Part shown: piece by piece, positions 43,177 through 52,552 of the stretch | Numbering within the stretch: the first letter of the stretch is position 1 | Layout: each line of letters starts with the position of its first letter | Origin: FACHB-1406 sp034189065 | GTDB taxonomy: Bacteria; Cyanobacteriota; Cyanobacteriia; Cyanobacteriales; Spirulinaceae | DNA length: 64,000 nt | Direction: 5' to 3' | Assembly (NCBI GenBank): GCA_034189065.1 | Contig: JAXHVQ010000005.1 | Coordinates: forward strand, 1 to 64,000 | Position numbers and translations under genes: made by a program | The notes under the pieces: generated by a model | Seen by the model: only the letters and a program-made list of their open reading frames with translations | What the model was told of the DNA's origin: nothing | Database searches by the model: none

Positions 43177-43517
43177 GAGTTTTACTAGATACTCATGTTT
43201 TTATCTGGATCGATGATTCTCCAGAGAAGGTGTCGCGTCATGTAATGTCGCTATTATTGAATACGGATAATATATTGATGTTGAGCATGGCGAGTCTTTG
43301 GGAAATGCAGATTGAAATACAACTGGGAAAACTCCAGCTTAATGCTCCGCTACCGGAAGTTGTGGCAACTCAACAACAAATTAACGCTCTTCAAATTTTG
43401 CCGATCGAGCTGACTCATATTTTTGCTCTAGACGGATTGCCAAAACATCATCGAGATCCATTCGATAGACTGTTAATTGCTCAAGCCATTGTCACTCAAA
43501 TCCCTATTTTAAGTTGA
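43173..43517 (+). CDS. VapC-like PIN-domain toxin, C-terminally truncated
   Basis: The product is 114 residues from the TTG that overlaps the antitoxin stop. PIN acidic residues seen are Asp6 (VLLDTHVFIW), Glu in MASLWEMQIE and Asp in RDPFDRLLIAQA. The protein ends IPILS just before the expected fourth acidic residue and the final strand (normally SxD...). The stop codon lies at the edge of an IS630 remnant, so the end was probably lost by insertion. The toxin is likely weak or inactive. Confidence 0.75.
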   Translation: MRVLLDTHVFIWIDDSPEKVSRHVMSLLLNTDNILMLSMASLWEMQIEIQLGKLQLNAPLPEVVATQQQINALQILPIELTHIFALDGLPKHHRDPFDRLLIAQAIVTQIPILS

Positions 43518-43539
43518 GGTACAGTTAAAGAGAACCTCA
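43515..43539. repeat. TGAGGT/ACCTCA inverted repeat at the insertion edge
   Basis: TGAGGT (43515-43520) and ACCTCA (43534-43539) form a 6-bp stem. The toxin's TGA is the first three bases. Confidence 0.4.
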
Positions 43540-43702
43540 AAATTTCGGTTACGAAAGCTTATTCAACAGATTTTCGTCTAAAAATCCTGGAGACTTACGA
43601 AACTACTCCCATCTCACAGCGCCAGCTCGCTCAAAAGTTTTCAGTAGCTCTCAGTTTTGTTCAAAAACTGCTCAAGCAACGTTGTTTAAGCGGCTTAACC
43701 TA
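43518..43702 (+). pseudogene. IS630-type transposase N-terminal remnant
   Basis: The frame VTKAYSTDFRLKILETYETT then PISQRQLAQKFSVALSFVQK and LLKQRCLSGLT is the first helix-turn-helix of an IS630/Tc1-type transposase. It has no start ATG and ends at a stop after 46 codons. The catalytic part is missing. The stretch 43703-43946 contains no gene I can identify. Confidence 0.7.
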
Positions 43703-43946
43703 ACTCTTAAAAAGCGGCGAGACCCCGCGTCGGCGTAAGACGCAAGGGAATGCTCGCCAAGATAAAACACTTTATCCAGAAAACAGCGGGCTTAAATTTG
43801 TACCGCGCGATCGCCAACTCGGAGTTGCTTGGCAACCCCCCAAACTAAGCGTATGGTGCGTGTTTGCTTACCAACGCTTGAATCAAAATTCATAAGGCGT
43901 ACCGAAGCGCAAATAACGACCGATGACTAATGACCAATAACTAACC

Positions 43947-46900
43947 CTATCGCTGTTTTAAAGGAATTTCAATACGAATTTCAGTTCCCCGTTCGAGGGT
44001 AGAAGTACACTGAATCGTTCCGTTATGCTTTTCAACAATAATTTGATAGCTAATGGACATTCCTAAACCCGTTCCCTGCCCCACTTCTTTGGTCGTAAAA
44101 AATGGGTCGAAGATACGCTCTTCAACTCGCTTTGGCATTCCCGCACCGTTATCTCGAATGCGAAAGCAAGCCCATTCCGATCGCAGGAGTTCGGTGACAA
44201 TTTCAATGGTGCTGGGATTCTGTTTATTTTCCACTTCGCTGCGGGTTTTATCGCGTTCGTCGAGGGCATCAATGGCATTTACTAAAACGTTCATAAACAC
44301 CTGATTGAGCTGTCCGGGATAGCATTCAACTTTGGCGAATAGACCATAGTTTTGAACGATTCTAATTGCCGGACGATTGGCTTTTGATTTAAGTCGATTT
44401 TGTAAAATCATCAAGGTGCTGTCAATACCTTGATGAATATCAACCGTTTTATATTCGGCTTCGTCAAGGCGGGAAAAGTTGCGCAACGAGAGGACAATCT
44501 CGCGGATGCGGTCTGTCCCGACGCGCATGGAATTCAGCAGTTTAATTAAGTCTTCTCGCACAAAATCGAGATCGATCGCGTCAATTTCTTCTTGAATTGT
44601 ATTGGGCGGATGGGGATAATGTTGTTGATAGAGATCGAGCAGTTTCAGAAGGTCGCACGTATATTCGCTGGCGGGGACAAGATTGCCGTGAATAAAGTTA
44701 ATCGGATTATTGATTTCGTGGGCAACTCCAGCGACTAATTGACCCAAACTGGACATTTTTTCGCTTTGAATCAGTTGACCTTGGGTTCGCTGCAATTCGT
44801 GCAAGGCGTGTTCTAAATCTCGCGCTTGTTGTTGAAGTTGAATTTCGGCTTGTTTGCGTTCGGTAATACTCAGTCCCGCCCCTCGAAACCCTCTAATTTC
44901 GCTATTTTCATCTAATAAGGGTACGCCGTTTATTTGTTCCCAAACAAGTTCGCCGTCGGGGGTGCGATCGCGGAATTCTAGTTGAAAGTTGCTTCTTTGC
45001 GCGCGCGCGTCTTGCAAGATTCCTTTCACTCTCTCAATATCTTCGGGGAACATCACCTTAAAAAGAGTTCGCCCTAAGAGTTCTTCGGGGGAGTAACCTT
45101 TGACGGATTTGACTTTATGGGTGAGAAAGGTGTAAACTCCCTCTAAGTCAATTTCCCATAAATATTCTCCGGCAGCTTCCGAGACATCGCGAAAACGTTT
45201 CTCGCTCTCGCGCAATGCAGCTTCGGCAAGGGCGCGATCGCTAATATCCATCGCCGTCCCGAACAAACGCACCACCCGACCTTTTTCGTCCTTGTAGGCT
45301 TCCCCCAAAACGTTGATGTAGCGTAGCTCTCCGTCAGCGCGATAAATACGCAGGTCGAGATTGTAGGGATAACCCGTAGCGATGGCAATTTCTAAGGTTT
45401 TTTCCCACAAAGGACGATCTTCTAAGTGGATATAGCTACGTCTCTCTTCGAGTGAGGGAGCATGAGGTGCGGGTTTGCGCCCAAAAATTCTAAATAATTC
45501 CTCAGACCAGATCGCGGTTTGAGTATTGACATCGAATTCCCAATTCCCGATACGAGCCACTCGCTGGGCTTCTTGAAGAGTTTGCGCCATTCGTTGGAGT
45601 TTGAGTTCGGCGCGTTTGTGTTCGGTAATATTAGTATAAGAGCTGAGAAAAGCGAGAACCGCTCCCGTTGCATCTTTAATGGGGTTGGCGCGCAGGAGAG
45701 TTTGGACAACTTGACCGCCGCGCGAGTGCAACTCCACTTCCCCCGTCCAGGAGCGACCTTCGCCCAAGTTGTGGGAAATGGTCTGTTGGAGGGACGTATC
45801 GGCATACATCCTGGTCATCCCGCCCGAGCGATTAAACGTCTCGACGCTTTCCGACTCCAACAGTTGACAAAAGGCCGGGTTTTGATAAAAATGATTCCCT
45901 CGAGTATCAGCAAAGGCGATCGCGTCGCTGGCACTTTCAACGGCGTGTTTGTATAACATCAAAGACTCCTCAGCGGCGATCTCATCGGTCACATCTTCAA
46001 TAATCGCCAATAAATACTGAGGAATCCCTTGACGATCCAAAATGGCTGTTTTTCGGGTATGCAAAATTTTAGTGATACCAGAGGAGCGAACCTCAATGCG
46101 TTCTTGGGGAATATCCATGCACCGGCCCGAGCGTAACACTTCGCGATCGCAAGCCATAAACGCCTCTGCCTGGTGGGGATCGAACAACTCGCGATCGGTT
46201 TTCCCCATCACCTCTTCGGCGCTGTAACCCAGCACGTCCGTCGCTGCCGCATTCCAAAACATAAACCGCAACCCTCGAGCCTCTTTCACCGCCACCCCTA
46301 CGGGCAAATTTTCCAGAACCGATGAAAGGAAGTAGCGGGTGTGGTACAGTTCCTCCTCAACGCCTTTGCGATCGCTAATATCAAAAATCGCCCCATCCAA
46401 CCCCAACAATTGTCCCTCATCGTCGAAAAAACCTTGACCGCCATCGGCCACCCACTTGAAACTGCCATCGGCGCAAATCAAGCGATATTCCGCTCGATAG
46501 GGCATCCTTTCCGCGATCGCGCGCCGAATTATCTTTTCGACTCGGGACGCATCTTCAGGATGAATCATGCAGTTCAAACCGCGTTCGTCACTATCGATGA
46601 CGCTGGCAACGGAGTAACCCGAAATCGTCGCAATCTCCTCGGAAATATACTCGATTGTCCGATTCCCATCCGCCCGACAGCGATAAATCGCCCCCGGAAT
46701 ATTTTCCACCAACGTCCGAAAGCGAATTTCGCTCTGTCTCAAAGCGCTTTCCAATTGCTGGCGTTCGGGAATTTCCACGGCCATCGCCATCACCCCTATA
46801 ACCTCACCGCATTCGTTGAAACGGGCGATACTGTACCACTCGCAAACAATCGAGCTGCCGTTTCGGGTTTGGTGCGGGTGAGTCGAACGGATTCCCCGTT

Positions 46901-47948
46901 GGGATGGCTCCAAAGCGAGGGCCAACTGTCGCGCTCGCTCCCCGTCGGCAACGATAACCTCAATTAGCGGACGGCCGAGAACTTCGCGCGCGCAGTAGCC
47001 AAAAATTTCTTCGGCTGCCGCATTCCAAGCCACAATTTCCCCCTCGTTCGTCAACTCAACCCGCGCGATCGGGATTTCTTCGGGACTCGATGACAGAAGG
47101 TGTCCCCCGTGGAATGCCGCTTGTTCGGTGTCGCAAATTTGTTGAAGGGAGATTTCTAGCTGCTTGCGCGCGCTGATATCGTTGAAATAGACGAATAATT
47201 CTTCGTCACCGGGCTGCAATCGGACTTCAAACCAGCGATTTAAAGCGCCATTGAAATCTTGAAACGTCGTGCTGATTTTGCTCTCGGCAGTAGCGCGGTA
47301 GCGAGCCTCCAAAGTCGATCCCGCGCGATCGCCATACAACTGCCAAAAATTTTGACCGAGCAGTTCGCCCCTCGATTGCCCGAGAATCGAGCAGCCTCGT
47401 GCGTTGAGATAGAGGATATCTCCTTGGTTGTCGAGGACGAAACCAGCTTCCGAACTGCCTTCTAGTAAGGCGGCGACGCGATCGCCCCCCTGTGTAGAGG
47501 CAGGAGATTCGAGCAACCAACCTTCCCAAACAATCGAACCATTCCCTTGAGGTTCGGGTTGCGCAACGGCTTGAAACTCTTGATAGCTCCTCGAAGACAA
47601 CATCAATCGACCCGTCCAACGCCACGGTTCGAGGGTTCGAGTCGAAAGCAGGAGAGATTGCTCGAGGGATTCAATATCTTCGGGATGTGCCAAATCGAGC
47701 AAGAGCGAAGCATCTCGCCGAACGTCATCGGGTTCCAATCCCAAAACTTCCCGACACCGATCCGAAACATAGAGAAAAGACATCGAACCATCGGGATCCA
47801 GTTGAAATTGATAGCGAACGCCTGGAACGTCGTTGATGAGACGTTGCAAGCGCGCTCGATTTTCCGGCAGGCGCGGAACCGCCATTAGGGTTGAACTCTC
47901 GGTGGACTTGGGCTTGAGAGTGAGGTAGATGGGTGCTGGTTTTGGCAT
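43947..47948 (-). CDS. Multi-PAS sensor histidine kinase
   Basis: This 1333-residue, apparently soluble kinase has about eight PAS/PAC units in tandem (beginning near residues 30, 165, 290, 405, 530, 660, 790 and 920), then a HisKA with the phospho-acceptor in LVAGVAHEINNPINFIHGNL (about 1070) and an HATPase with N box (NVLVNAIDAL), G1 (DNGAGMP) and G2 (GQGTGLGMSISYQI). It senses small ligands or redox cues and phosphorylates an unknown response regulator; none is adjacent. The ATG at 47948 is the first Met of the frame; a second Met at residue 22 is possible. Confidence 0.92.
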   Translation of the reverse strand: MPKPAPIYLTLKPKSTESSTLMAVPRLPENRARLQRLINDVPGVRYQFQLDPDGSMSFLYVSDRCREVLGLEPDDVRRDASLLLDLAHPEDIESLEQSLLLSTRTLEPWRWTGRLMLSSRSYQEFQAVAQPEPQGNGSIVWEGWLLESPASTQGGDRVAALLEGSSEAGFVLDNQGDILYLNARGCSILGQSRGELLGQNFWQLYGDRAGSTLEARYRATAESKISTTFQDFNGALNRWFEVRLQPGDEELFVYFNDISARKQLEISLQQICDTEQAAFHGGHLLSSSPEEIPIARVELTNEGEIVAWNAAAEEIFGYCAREVLGRPLIEVIVADGERARQLALALEPSQRGIRSTHPHQTRNGSSIVCEWYSIARFNECGEVIGVMAMAVEIPERQQLESALRQSEIRFRTLVENIPGAIYRCRADGNRTIEYISEEIATISGYSVASVIDSDERGLNCMIHPEDASRVEKIIRRAIAERMPYRAEYRLICADGSFKWVADGGQGFFDDEGQLLGLDGAIFDISDRKGVEEELYHTRYFLSSVLENLPVGVAVKEARGLRFMFWNAAATDVLGYSAEEVMGKTDRELFDPHQAEAFMACDREVLRSGRCMDIPQERIEVRSSGITKILHTRKTAILDRQGIPQYLLAIIEDVTDEIAAEESLMLYKHAVESASDAIAFADTRGNHFYQNPAFCQLLESESVETFNRSGGMTRMYADTSLQQTISHNLGEGRSWTGEVELHSRGGQVVQTLLRANPIKDATGAVLAFLSSYTNITEHKRAELKLQRMAQTLQEAQRVARIGNWEFDVNTQTAIWSEELFRIFGRKPAPHAPSLEERRSYIHLEDRPLWEKTLEIAIATGYPYNLDLRIYRADGELRYINVLGEAYKDEKGRVVRLFGTAMDISDRALAEAALRESEKRFRDVSEAAGEYLWEIDLEGVYTFLTHKVKSVKGYSPEELLGRTLFKVMFPEDIERVKGILQDARAQRSNFQLEFRDRTPDGELVWEQINGVPLLDENSEIRGFRGAGLSITERKQAEIQLQQQARDLEHALHELQRTQGQLIQSEKMSSLGQLVAGVAHEINNPINFIHGNLVPASEYTCDLLKLLDLYQQHYPHPPNTIQEEIDAIDLDFVREDLIKLLNSMRVGTDRIREIVLSLRNFSRLDEAEYKTVDIHQGIDSTLMILQNRLKSKANRPAIRIVQNYGLFAKVECYPGQLNQVFMNVLVNAIDALDERDKTRSEVENKQNPSTIEIVTELLRSEWACFRIRDNGAGMPKRVEERIFDPFFTTKEVGQGTGLGMSISYQIIVEKHNGTIQCTSTLERGTEIRIEIPLKQR

Positions 47949-48054
47949 AGATTCAATGCGATCGGGGATGAGACCGCTCGCCCTCTAGGGCGGCTTGATT
48001 CATCAGAAACAATGGGATTTGAAACCCTGTCGTTACCTGGTAGAATTGTAACGG

Positions 48055-48234
48055 TTACTGACCCACCCGCAACGGTGGAGACATCAAGCCCAAGCCTAAC
48101 GCCAAAGTTTGCAGCACTTGCAACAGCGCAGAAAATTTGGCTTTACCACCCAAAAGAGGACGGGGCAATGGATGAAAGCATTCCCCACCCTTAAGCTTTT
48201 CGGCATAAAACCGCCGCGATCGCGGGTCTGACAC
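48055..48234 (-). CDS. Uncertain small ORF
   Basis: A GTG-started frame of 59 residues holds FYAEKLKGGECFHPLPRPLL followed by GGKAKFSALLQVLQTLALGL. It looks protein-like but I recognise no family, and there is no clear ribosome binding site. It may be a remnant. The rest of the 635-base space up to 48584 holds the repeat element at 48327. Confidence 0.2.
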   Translation of the reverse strand: MSDPRSRRFYAEKLKGGECFHPLPRPLLGGKAKFSALLQVLQTLALGLGLMSPPLRVGQ

Positions 48235-48326
48235 TCCTTGACACCGGGGATCGATCGATACCCAATTTAGATGCGTCTTAGCTTAGCAAAGTCCGTCAGC
48301 ACTTTCCGCAGATTCTGAACTATTTA

Positions 48327-48506
48327 GGGCTTGCTGCACAAAGCTGAAACCCTATTAATCAATGCGCGAAGCGGTGTATTAGGGTTGCTTAAAAATTAAA
48401 AACTAAAAACTAAAAATTAAATACAATTCCCCCCTGCATCCCCTGCATCCCCTGCTCCCCCTGCATCCCCTGCTCATCACAACACTTATTCAGCACACCC
48501 TATTTA
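48327..48506. mobile_element. GGGCTTGCTGCACAAAG element with CCCCTGC array
   Basis: It runs from AGGGCTTGCTGCACAAAGC through ATTAATCAATGCGCGAAGC, GGGTTGCTTAAAAATTAAAA and a short array of CCCCTGCATC units (48430-48471) to CATCACAACACTTATTCAGC and ACACCCT. It is a second copy of the element at 34620. The ends are imperfectly inverted. Confidence 0.65.
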
Positions 48507-48583
48507 AATGTTTGCGATAAGCAGTTTGCGAACAAAAATCCTGGCACTATTAAGCACCAGGAAAATTAATCTCCCCATCCCCG

Positions 48584-49537
48584 TTACTGAGCTGGGGACT
48601 GCTCTTGGACTTTGGTTGCTTGGGCTGCTTGGGCTTGCATTTCCATCAACTCCGGCAAGGTGACAAAGGTATAACCCTGCTCTTTAAGTTTCTCAATGAT
48701 AATCGGCAGCGCGTTAACCGTTCTGCGGCGATCGCCTCCGCCGTCGTGCATGAGGACGATTCCCCCCTGTCCGGCATTGGCGAGGACATTGCGAATTTGC
48801 TGGCTGCTGGAGGCGCGATAGTCTTGGGAGTCGGCAGACCACATCACTACCGTATTCTTCTGACTTGCTGCATAGGCAGCTAAACCGTTATTCAAGTAGC
48901 CTCCCGGCGGTCGAAAGAGGACGCTTTTAACGCCGGTCGTTTCATAGATAATCTCGTCAGTGCGATCGAGTTCTCGGGCGGCGGCAGCTTGAGAGTGTTG
49001 GTGATAGGGATGGCTCCAACTATGATTGGCAACAACGTGACCGTGATTGACAATGGTTTTAGCGAGGTTAGGAAAGTTTTGGACGTTGCGGCCGAGGAGA
49101 AAAAAGGTCGCTTTAATATTATTTTTTTTCAGAATGTATAAAATATCGTTTGTTCCTGTGGGCCAAGGACCATCATCAAAGGTGAGCGCGATCGCCTTTT
49201 GATTTCCGGGGAGACTAATACTCTGAATTGTTGTCCCCTGAAACTGCTGGGGAAGCGAATAATTATAAATCTGATTTTGTTGGGCTTCTAAGCGGGCGAT
49301 CCGAGCGGCAAAATTTTTTAAAACCCGGGCATCCGAAAGGGTTAACTCCTCTTCTCCTCCCCTTTGAGCGCCATCGATCGGGTTGGCACCTGCAATGGTT
49401 TGAGAAATCTGCTCGGTCGTTTTGAAACGGTCTGCCGATTTGAGAGGCCAAAGCAGACCCAGCGCATAGCTGAATGCGGCGATTGTCAACGCGAGTAACG
49501 TGCGGCGTTGCCATGCCCATGAGTGATGTTGTGCCAC
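48584..49537 (-). CDS. Polysaccharide deacetylase (NodB domain), membrane-anchored
   Basis: This 317-residue protein has an N-terminal membrane helix (LLALTIAAFSYALGLLWPL), a coiled segment, then a NodB domain from about residue 110. The metal-site motifs are ALTFDDGPW, ANHSWSHPYH and the catalytic FRPPGGYLNN; the barrel ends with VLMHDGGGDRRRTVNALPII. It should remove acetyl groups from peptidoglycan or another envelope N-acetyl sugar. A short coiled-coil and Gln/Ala-rich tail are present. Confidence 0.9.
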   Translation of the reverse strand: MAQHHSWAWQRRTLLALTIAAFSYALGLLWPLKSADRFKTTEQISQTIAGANPIDGAQRGGEEELTLSDARVLKNFAARIARLEAQQNQIYNYSLPQQFQGTTIQSISLPGNQKAIALTFDDGPWPTGTNDILYILKKNNIKATFFLLGRNVQNFPNLAKTIVNHGHVVANHSWSHPYHQHSQAAAARELDRTDEIIYETTGVKSVLFRPPGGYLNNGLAAYAASQKNTVVMWSADSQDYRASSSQQIRNVLANAGQGGIVLMHDGGGDRRRTVNALPIIIEKLKEQGYTFVTLPELMEMQAQAAQATKVQEQSPAQ

Positions 49538-49567
49538 CGTAAAATCTCCTTCACACCTGTTAATCTT

Positions 49568-49800
49568 TTGACATACTCCCCGGTAGTATCGACACGGGGA
49601 TTCTAAGCTCGGGCAGCCATTGCAGGTTGAACCTGTCTAACATCGTCAGTACGGACGTTTCATGAAACTTCCCTACTGACGGTTGATGCCCCAACCGTAC
49701 AAATGTTTTTAGCCGCCTTCTCGTCTCGGTCGTTAATGGACCGACTCGCGATTGATATTCCGCAGCAAAACCGAATCAGTGGCGGACAGCGCTATAGCCT
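49568..49800 (-). pseudogene. 3' remnant of an IS200/IS605-type tnpB gene with its right end
   Basis: On the minus strand 49660-49791 read RCPPLIRFCCGISIASRSIN then DRDEKAAKNICTVGAST, which matches the zinc-ribbon and last RuvC block (DRDxNAAxNI) of TnpB proteins. The stop is TGA at 49660-49662, inside a 38-base palindrome. It is followed by 90 bases to a stem CCCCG-CGGGG and TTGACATA-like end at 49568. The N-terminal part of the gene is absent. Confidence 0.65.
49645..49682. repeat. Long palindrome CGTCAGTACGGACGTTT...
   Basis: CGTCAGTACGGACGTTTCAT and its near-complement ATGAAACTTCCCTACTGACG form a stem of about 17 bp with two mismatches. It contains the TTTCATGAAA core of the other palindromes in this window. 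Confidence 0.8.
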
Positions 49801-49992
49801 TCTTGCTCTTTTTTAACCCGCGCATCCGGAATATTCCACCACGTTTGACCATAGGAAGAAGTCTTTCCCCCTCAAATTGCCTTTTTCCAGGCGATCGGGC
49901 TGGGTTACGAGCAATTTTGGCGTTAACGTTAATTTTAATATTGTATTATATCCGACAACAAAGCCCTCGACACGAATCAAATTTATTTGATT

Positions 49993-51516
49993 TCACCGGA
50001 CGAAGGATTGTTCGTAAAGGGCGAGAATGGCTTGGGTGGCTTCTTCGACGCTCAGGCTGTCGGTGGTGAGTTCGATCGCGTCGGGTGCTTTGCGCAGAGG
50101 TGACAGCGAGCGGGTGCTGTCGAGAAAATCCCGTCGTTGAATGTCTTGTTCGAGTCGCTCGAAGTCGATTTCAACTTCTCCTTGGGCTTTGAGGTCTTGC
50201 AGCCGTCGGCGCGCGCGTTCGCCCACTGAGGCGGTGAGGAAGATTTTCAGTTCGGCATCGGGAAAGACGCGAGTGCCAATATCGCGCCCTTCGGCAACGA
50301 TCCCGCCTTTTTGTCCCCAGTTTCGCTGTTGGGCAACGAGCATTTGGCGGACGGCGGGAAGCCTCGATACAGCGGAGACATGGGCGGTAATGGCGGAACT
50401 GCGGAGGGTGGACGTAATGTCTTGTTCTCCGACAAAGACCCGCGTTCCCGATTCGGTATTGGGAACGCGAAATTCGATCGCGGCCGAGTCTAAGAGTTCG
50501 GCAACGGCCGCTTCGTCTTCGACATCGATCCCCGCTTCCAAGACGAGGGCGGTGACGGCTCGATACATGGCTCCGGTATCGAGATGCAAAAAGCCCAAGG
50601 CTCGGGCAACGCGACGAGTCACCGTCGATTTTCCGGCTCCTGCGGGGCCATCAATGGCGATAATGGGTTTGCGGTTGCGCAGGAGGAGGTTATCAATGAG
50701 GCGTGTGGAGCCGAGATAGGCGGCGATGGCGACGAGTCCTTCGACTTCGATGCGCTCTAGGGGTCTCAAGGTGTGGGGATCGACGATTTCGAGGTAGTCT
50801 AATTTGACATCGGGGCTTGCGGTAAGTTTATCTTTGGCTGGGGCGAGCAGGGCAGACGTTTCTCGCTTTCCGGCGTTAAACTCCTCTTTCGCGGCTTGGA
50901 GACTGCGAAAGAGGATGGGAGCCTGCTCTTTTTCCACGGGGGTGAGGTATTGATTGCGAGAGCTGAGGGCAACTCCCGAAGTATCCCGCGCGATCGCGAC
51001 GGCTCGAATTTCTACCGGCAGGTTTAAGTCCCGTACCAACCGGCGGATAATTGCCAACTGTTGGGCATCTTTTTCGCCAAAGTAAGCGCGCGTCGGTTGG
51101 GCGATGGCGAGCAGTTTAGTAACAATAGTCGCCACCCCTTGGAAATGTCCCGGTCGGCGGGGGCCGCACAACACCGATAACATCTCGGCGGGGGGAATGA
51201 CGAGGGTGTTATTTCCCCAGACTCCCAATTCTTGGGCGGAGGGGGCAAAGACTACATCGACTCCCCACTGCTCGCACAACTGGCAGTCCCGTTCGATCGC
51301 GCGCGGATACTGTTGGAAGTCTTCCTGCGGGCCGAATTGCAGGGGGTTGACAAAAATGCTCGCGACGACGACCTCGTTTTCGGCGCGAGCTCGCTCGACC
51401 AAACTCTGATGACCGGCGTGTAAGGCTCCCATTGTGGGAACAAGGCCGAGGTCGCGATCGGGTCGAGTCCCGCCCAGGTCGGCTCGCAAACCCGCGATCG
51501 TTTTAAAGAGTCGCAC
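49993..51516 (-). CDS. panC/cmk: Bifunctional pantothenate synthetase / cytidylate kinase
   Basis: This 507-residue fusion has PanC at residues 1-270 (GLVPTMGALHAGHQSL, the HxGH-type motif, and GEKDAQQLAIIRRLVRDLNL), and a cytidylate kinase at about 285-505 (P-loop DGPAGAGKSTVTRRVARALG, GRDIGTRVFPDAELKIFLTA). The fusion is characteristic of cyanobacteria. PanC joins pantoate and beta-alanine with ATP for coenzyme A, and Cmk phosphorylates CMP/dCMP. The two activities are not in one pathway. The start ATG lacks a strong ribosome binding site. Confidence 0.97.
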   Translation of the reverse strand: MRLFKTIAGLRADLGGTRPDRDLGLVPTMGALHAGHQSLVERARAENEVVVASIFVNPLQFGPQEDFQQYPRAIERDCQLCEQWGVDVVFAPSAQELGVWGNNTLVIPPAEMLSVLCGPRRPGHFQGVATIVTKLLAIAQPTRAYFGEKDAQQLAIIRRLVRDLNLPVEIRAVAIARDTSGVALSSRNQYLTPVEKEQAPILFRSLQAAKEEFNAGKRETSALLAPAKDKLTASPDVKLDYLEIVDPHTLRPLERIEVEGLVAIAAYLGSTRLIDNLLLRNRKPIIAIDGPAGAGKSTVTRRVARALGFLHLDTGAMYRAVTALVLEAGIDVEDEAAVAELLDSAAIEFRVPNTESGTRVFVGEQDITSTLRSSAITAHVSAVSRLPAVRQMLVAQQRNWGQKGGIVAEGRDIGTRVFPDAELKIFLTASVGERARRRLQDLKAQGEVEIDFERLEQDIQRRDFLDSTRSLSPLRKAPDAIELTTDSLSVEEATQAILALYEQSFVR

Positions 51517-51601
51517 GCTTCCTTCTCCTCCAAGTAATTACGAATTATGAATCTGCAACATTCACCCTTACTTTATCTAATTCGCAATTCCTTCGCCGAT
51601 T

Positions 51602-52552
51602 TTATCGCCCTAAAACTTCAACTTCTACCGGAGCAATTCCGCTGCCGTACATCCCGATTTTTCGGGCTGCCCCAACGGAGAGGTCGATGACTCTACCCCG
51701 AATGAAGGGGCCGCGATCGTTGATGCGCACGACGACGGAGCGACCGTTATTGCGATTGATGACGCGAACCCGCGTGCCAAAGGGTAAGGTGCGGTGGGCG
51801 GCGGTCATGGCGTTTTGGTTGAAGCGTTCGCCGCTGGCGCTGCGGCGGCCGTGAAACCCCGGGCCGTACCACGAAGCAATTCCTCGTTGCGTTCGGATAA
51901 CGTTGTCGACTGCTTGCTCTGGGACAATGGGTTCGGGGCGCAGGGCAATTTCGTTGGTTTGTAAAGGTCGAGCGTTGCCTAACAAGCGTCTCAGGCGGTT
52001 GGTGGCTTGGAGGGCATCTTGGGTGAGGTCGCGCGTGGTATCGGGCAAAATGGTGGTTTCGTCGATCGCGGCCAATTCTTCGTCGTTGAGGGTGATGAGA
52101 TAGGCTTCGCGATCGCTATTCCAGCCGACGGTTAGGGCGCTGGCATCGAGGTCTTCTCCATTGAGGGCGTTGAAGCGGTTGGCAGCATCGGTAGCCCGCT
52201 GAACGGGGGTGAGGGCTGCTTCTGTGGAGTCTGTAGAGGAGGAGGTTGTTTTAGCCGCTGACTGGCTGTTGAGGAAGGTGAGGACGGGAATGCTGCGGAT
52301 GTAGAGCGTGGCGGCTGGCTTGTTTCTCCACGAATGAGAATAAACCCGGGTGAGGCTGGTGGTAGCGGCTGCAATTTCCCCTTGGGGAATTTCGGGCGAG
52401 GGGGTAGGCCGGTCTGAGGCGATGGTTTGGGGAACGGGAACTGTTTGCGCGATCGCGGGGGTTCCTATGCTGGCGATTGTGGTGACAAACCCCGCACCTA
52501 AGCTGGTGGCGAGGACGGAACGGGCAATGCGGTTGAATTGTGTGTGGCTCAT
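51602..52552 (-). CDS. RlpA-type septal ring lytic transglycosylase domain protein
   Basis: The protein is about 316 residues from the ATG at 52552; the longer frame to 52747 gives 65 residues that look like leader, not protein. A signal peptide (LATSLGAGFVTTIASIGTPAIAQ) starts it. The RlpA double-psi barrel lies at the C-terminus, with GIASWYGPGFHGRRSASGER, FNQNAMTAAHRTLPFGTRVR and RINDRGPFIRGRVIDLS; the Asp of NDRGPF is the catalytic residue. In between is a cyanobacteria-specific domain. It probably acts on denuded peptidoglycan at the septum. Confidence 0.88.
   Translation of the reverse strand: MSHTQFNRIARSVLATSLGAGFVTTIASIGTPAIAQTVPVPQTIASDRPTPSPEIPQGEIAAATTSLTRVYSHSWRNKPAATLYIRSIPVLTFLNSQSAAKTTSSSTDSTEAALTPVQRATDAANRFNALNGEDLDASALTVGWNSDREAYLITLNDEELAAIDETTILPDTTRDLTQDALQATNRLRRLLGNARPLQTNEIALRPEPIVPEQAVDNVIRTQRGIASWYGPGFHGRRSASGERFNQNAMTAAHRTLPFGTRVRVINRNNGRSVVVRINDRGPFIRGRVIDLSVGAARKIGMYGSGIAPVEVEVLGR

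Noticed and set aside
46341..46967. 208-residue ORF opposite the PAS kinase
   Set aside because: It is an antisense shadow with no motif, inside a clear multi-domain gene.
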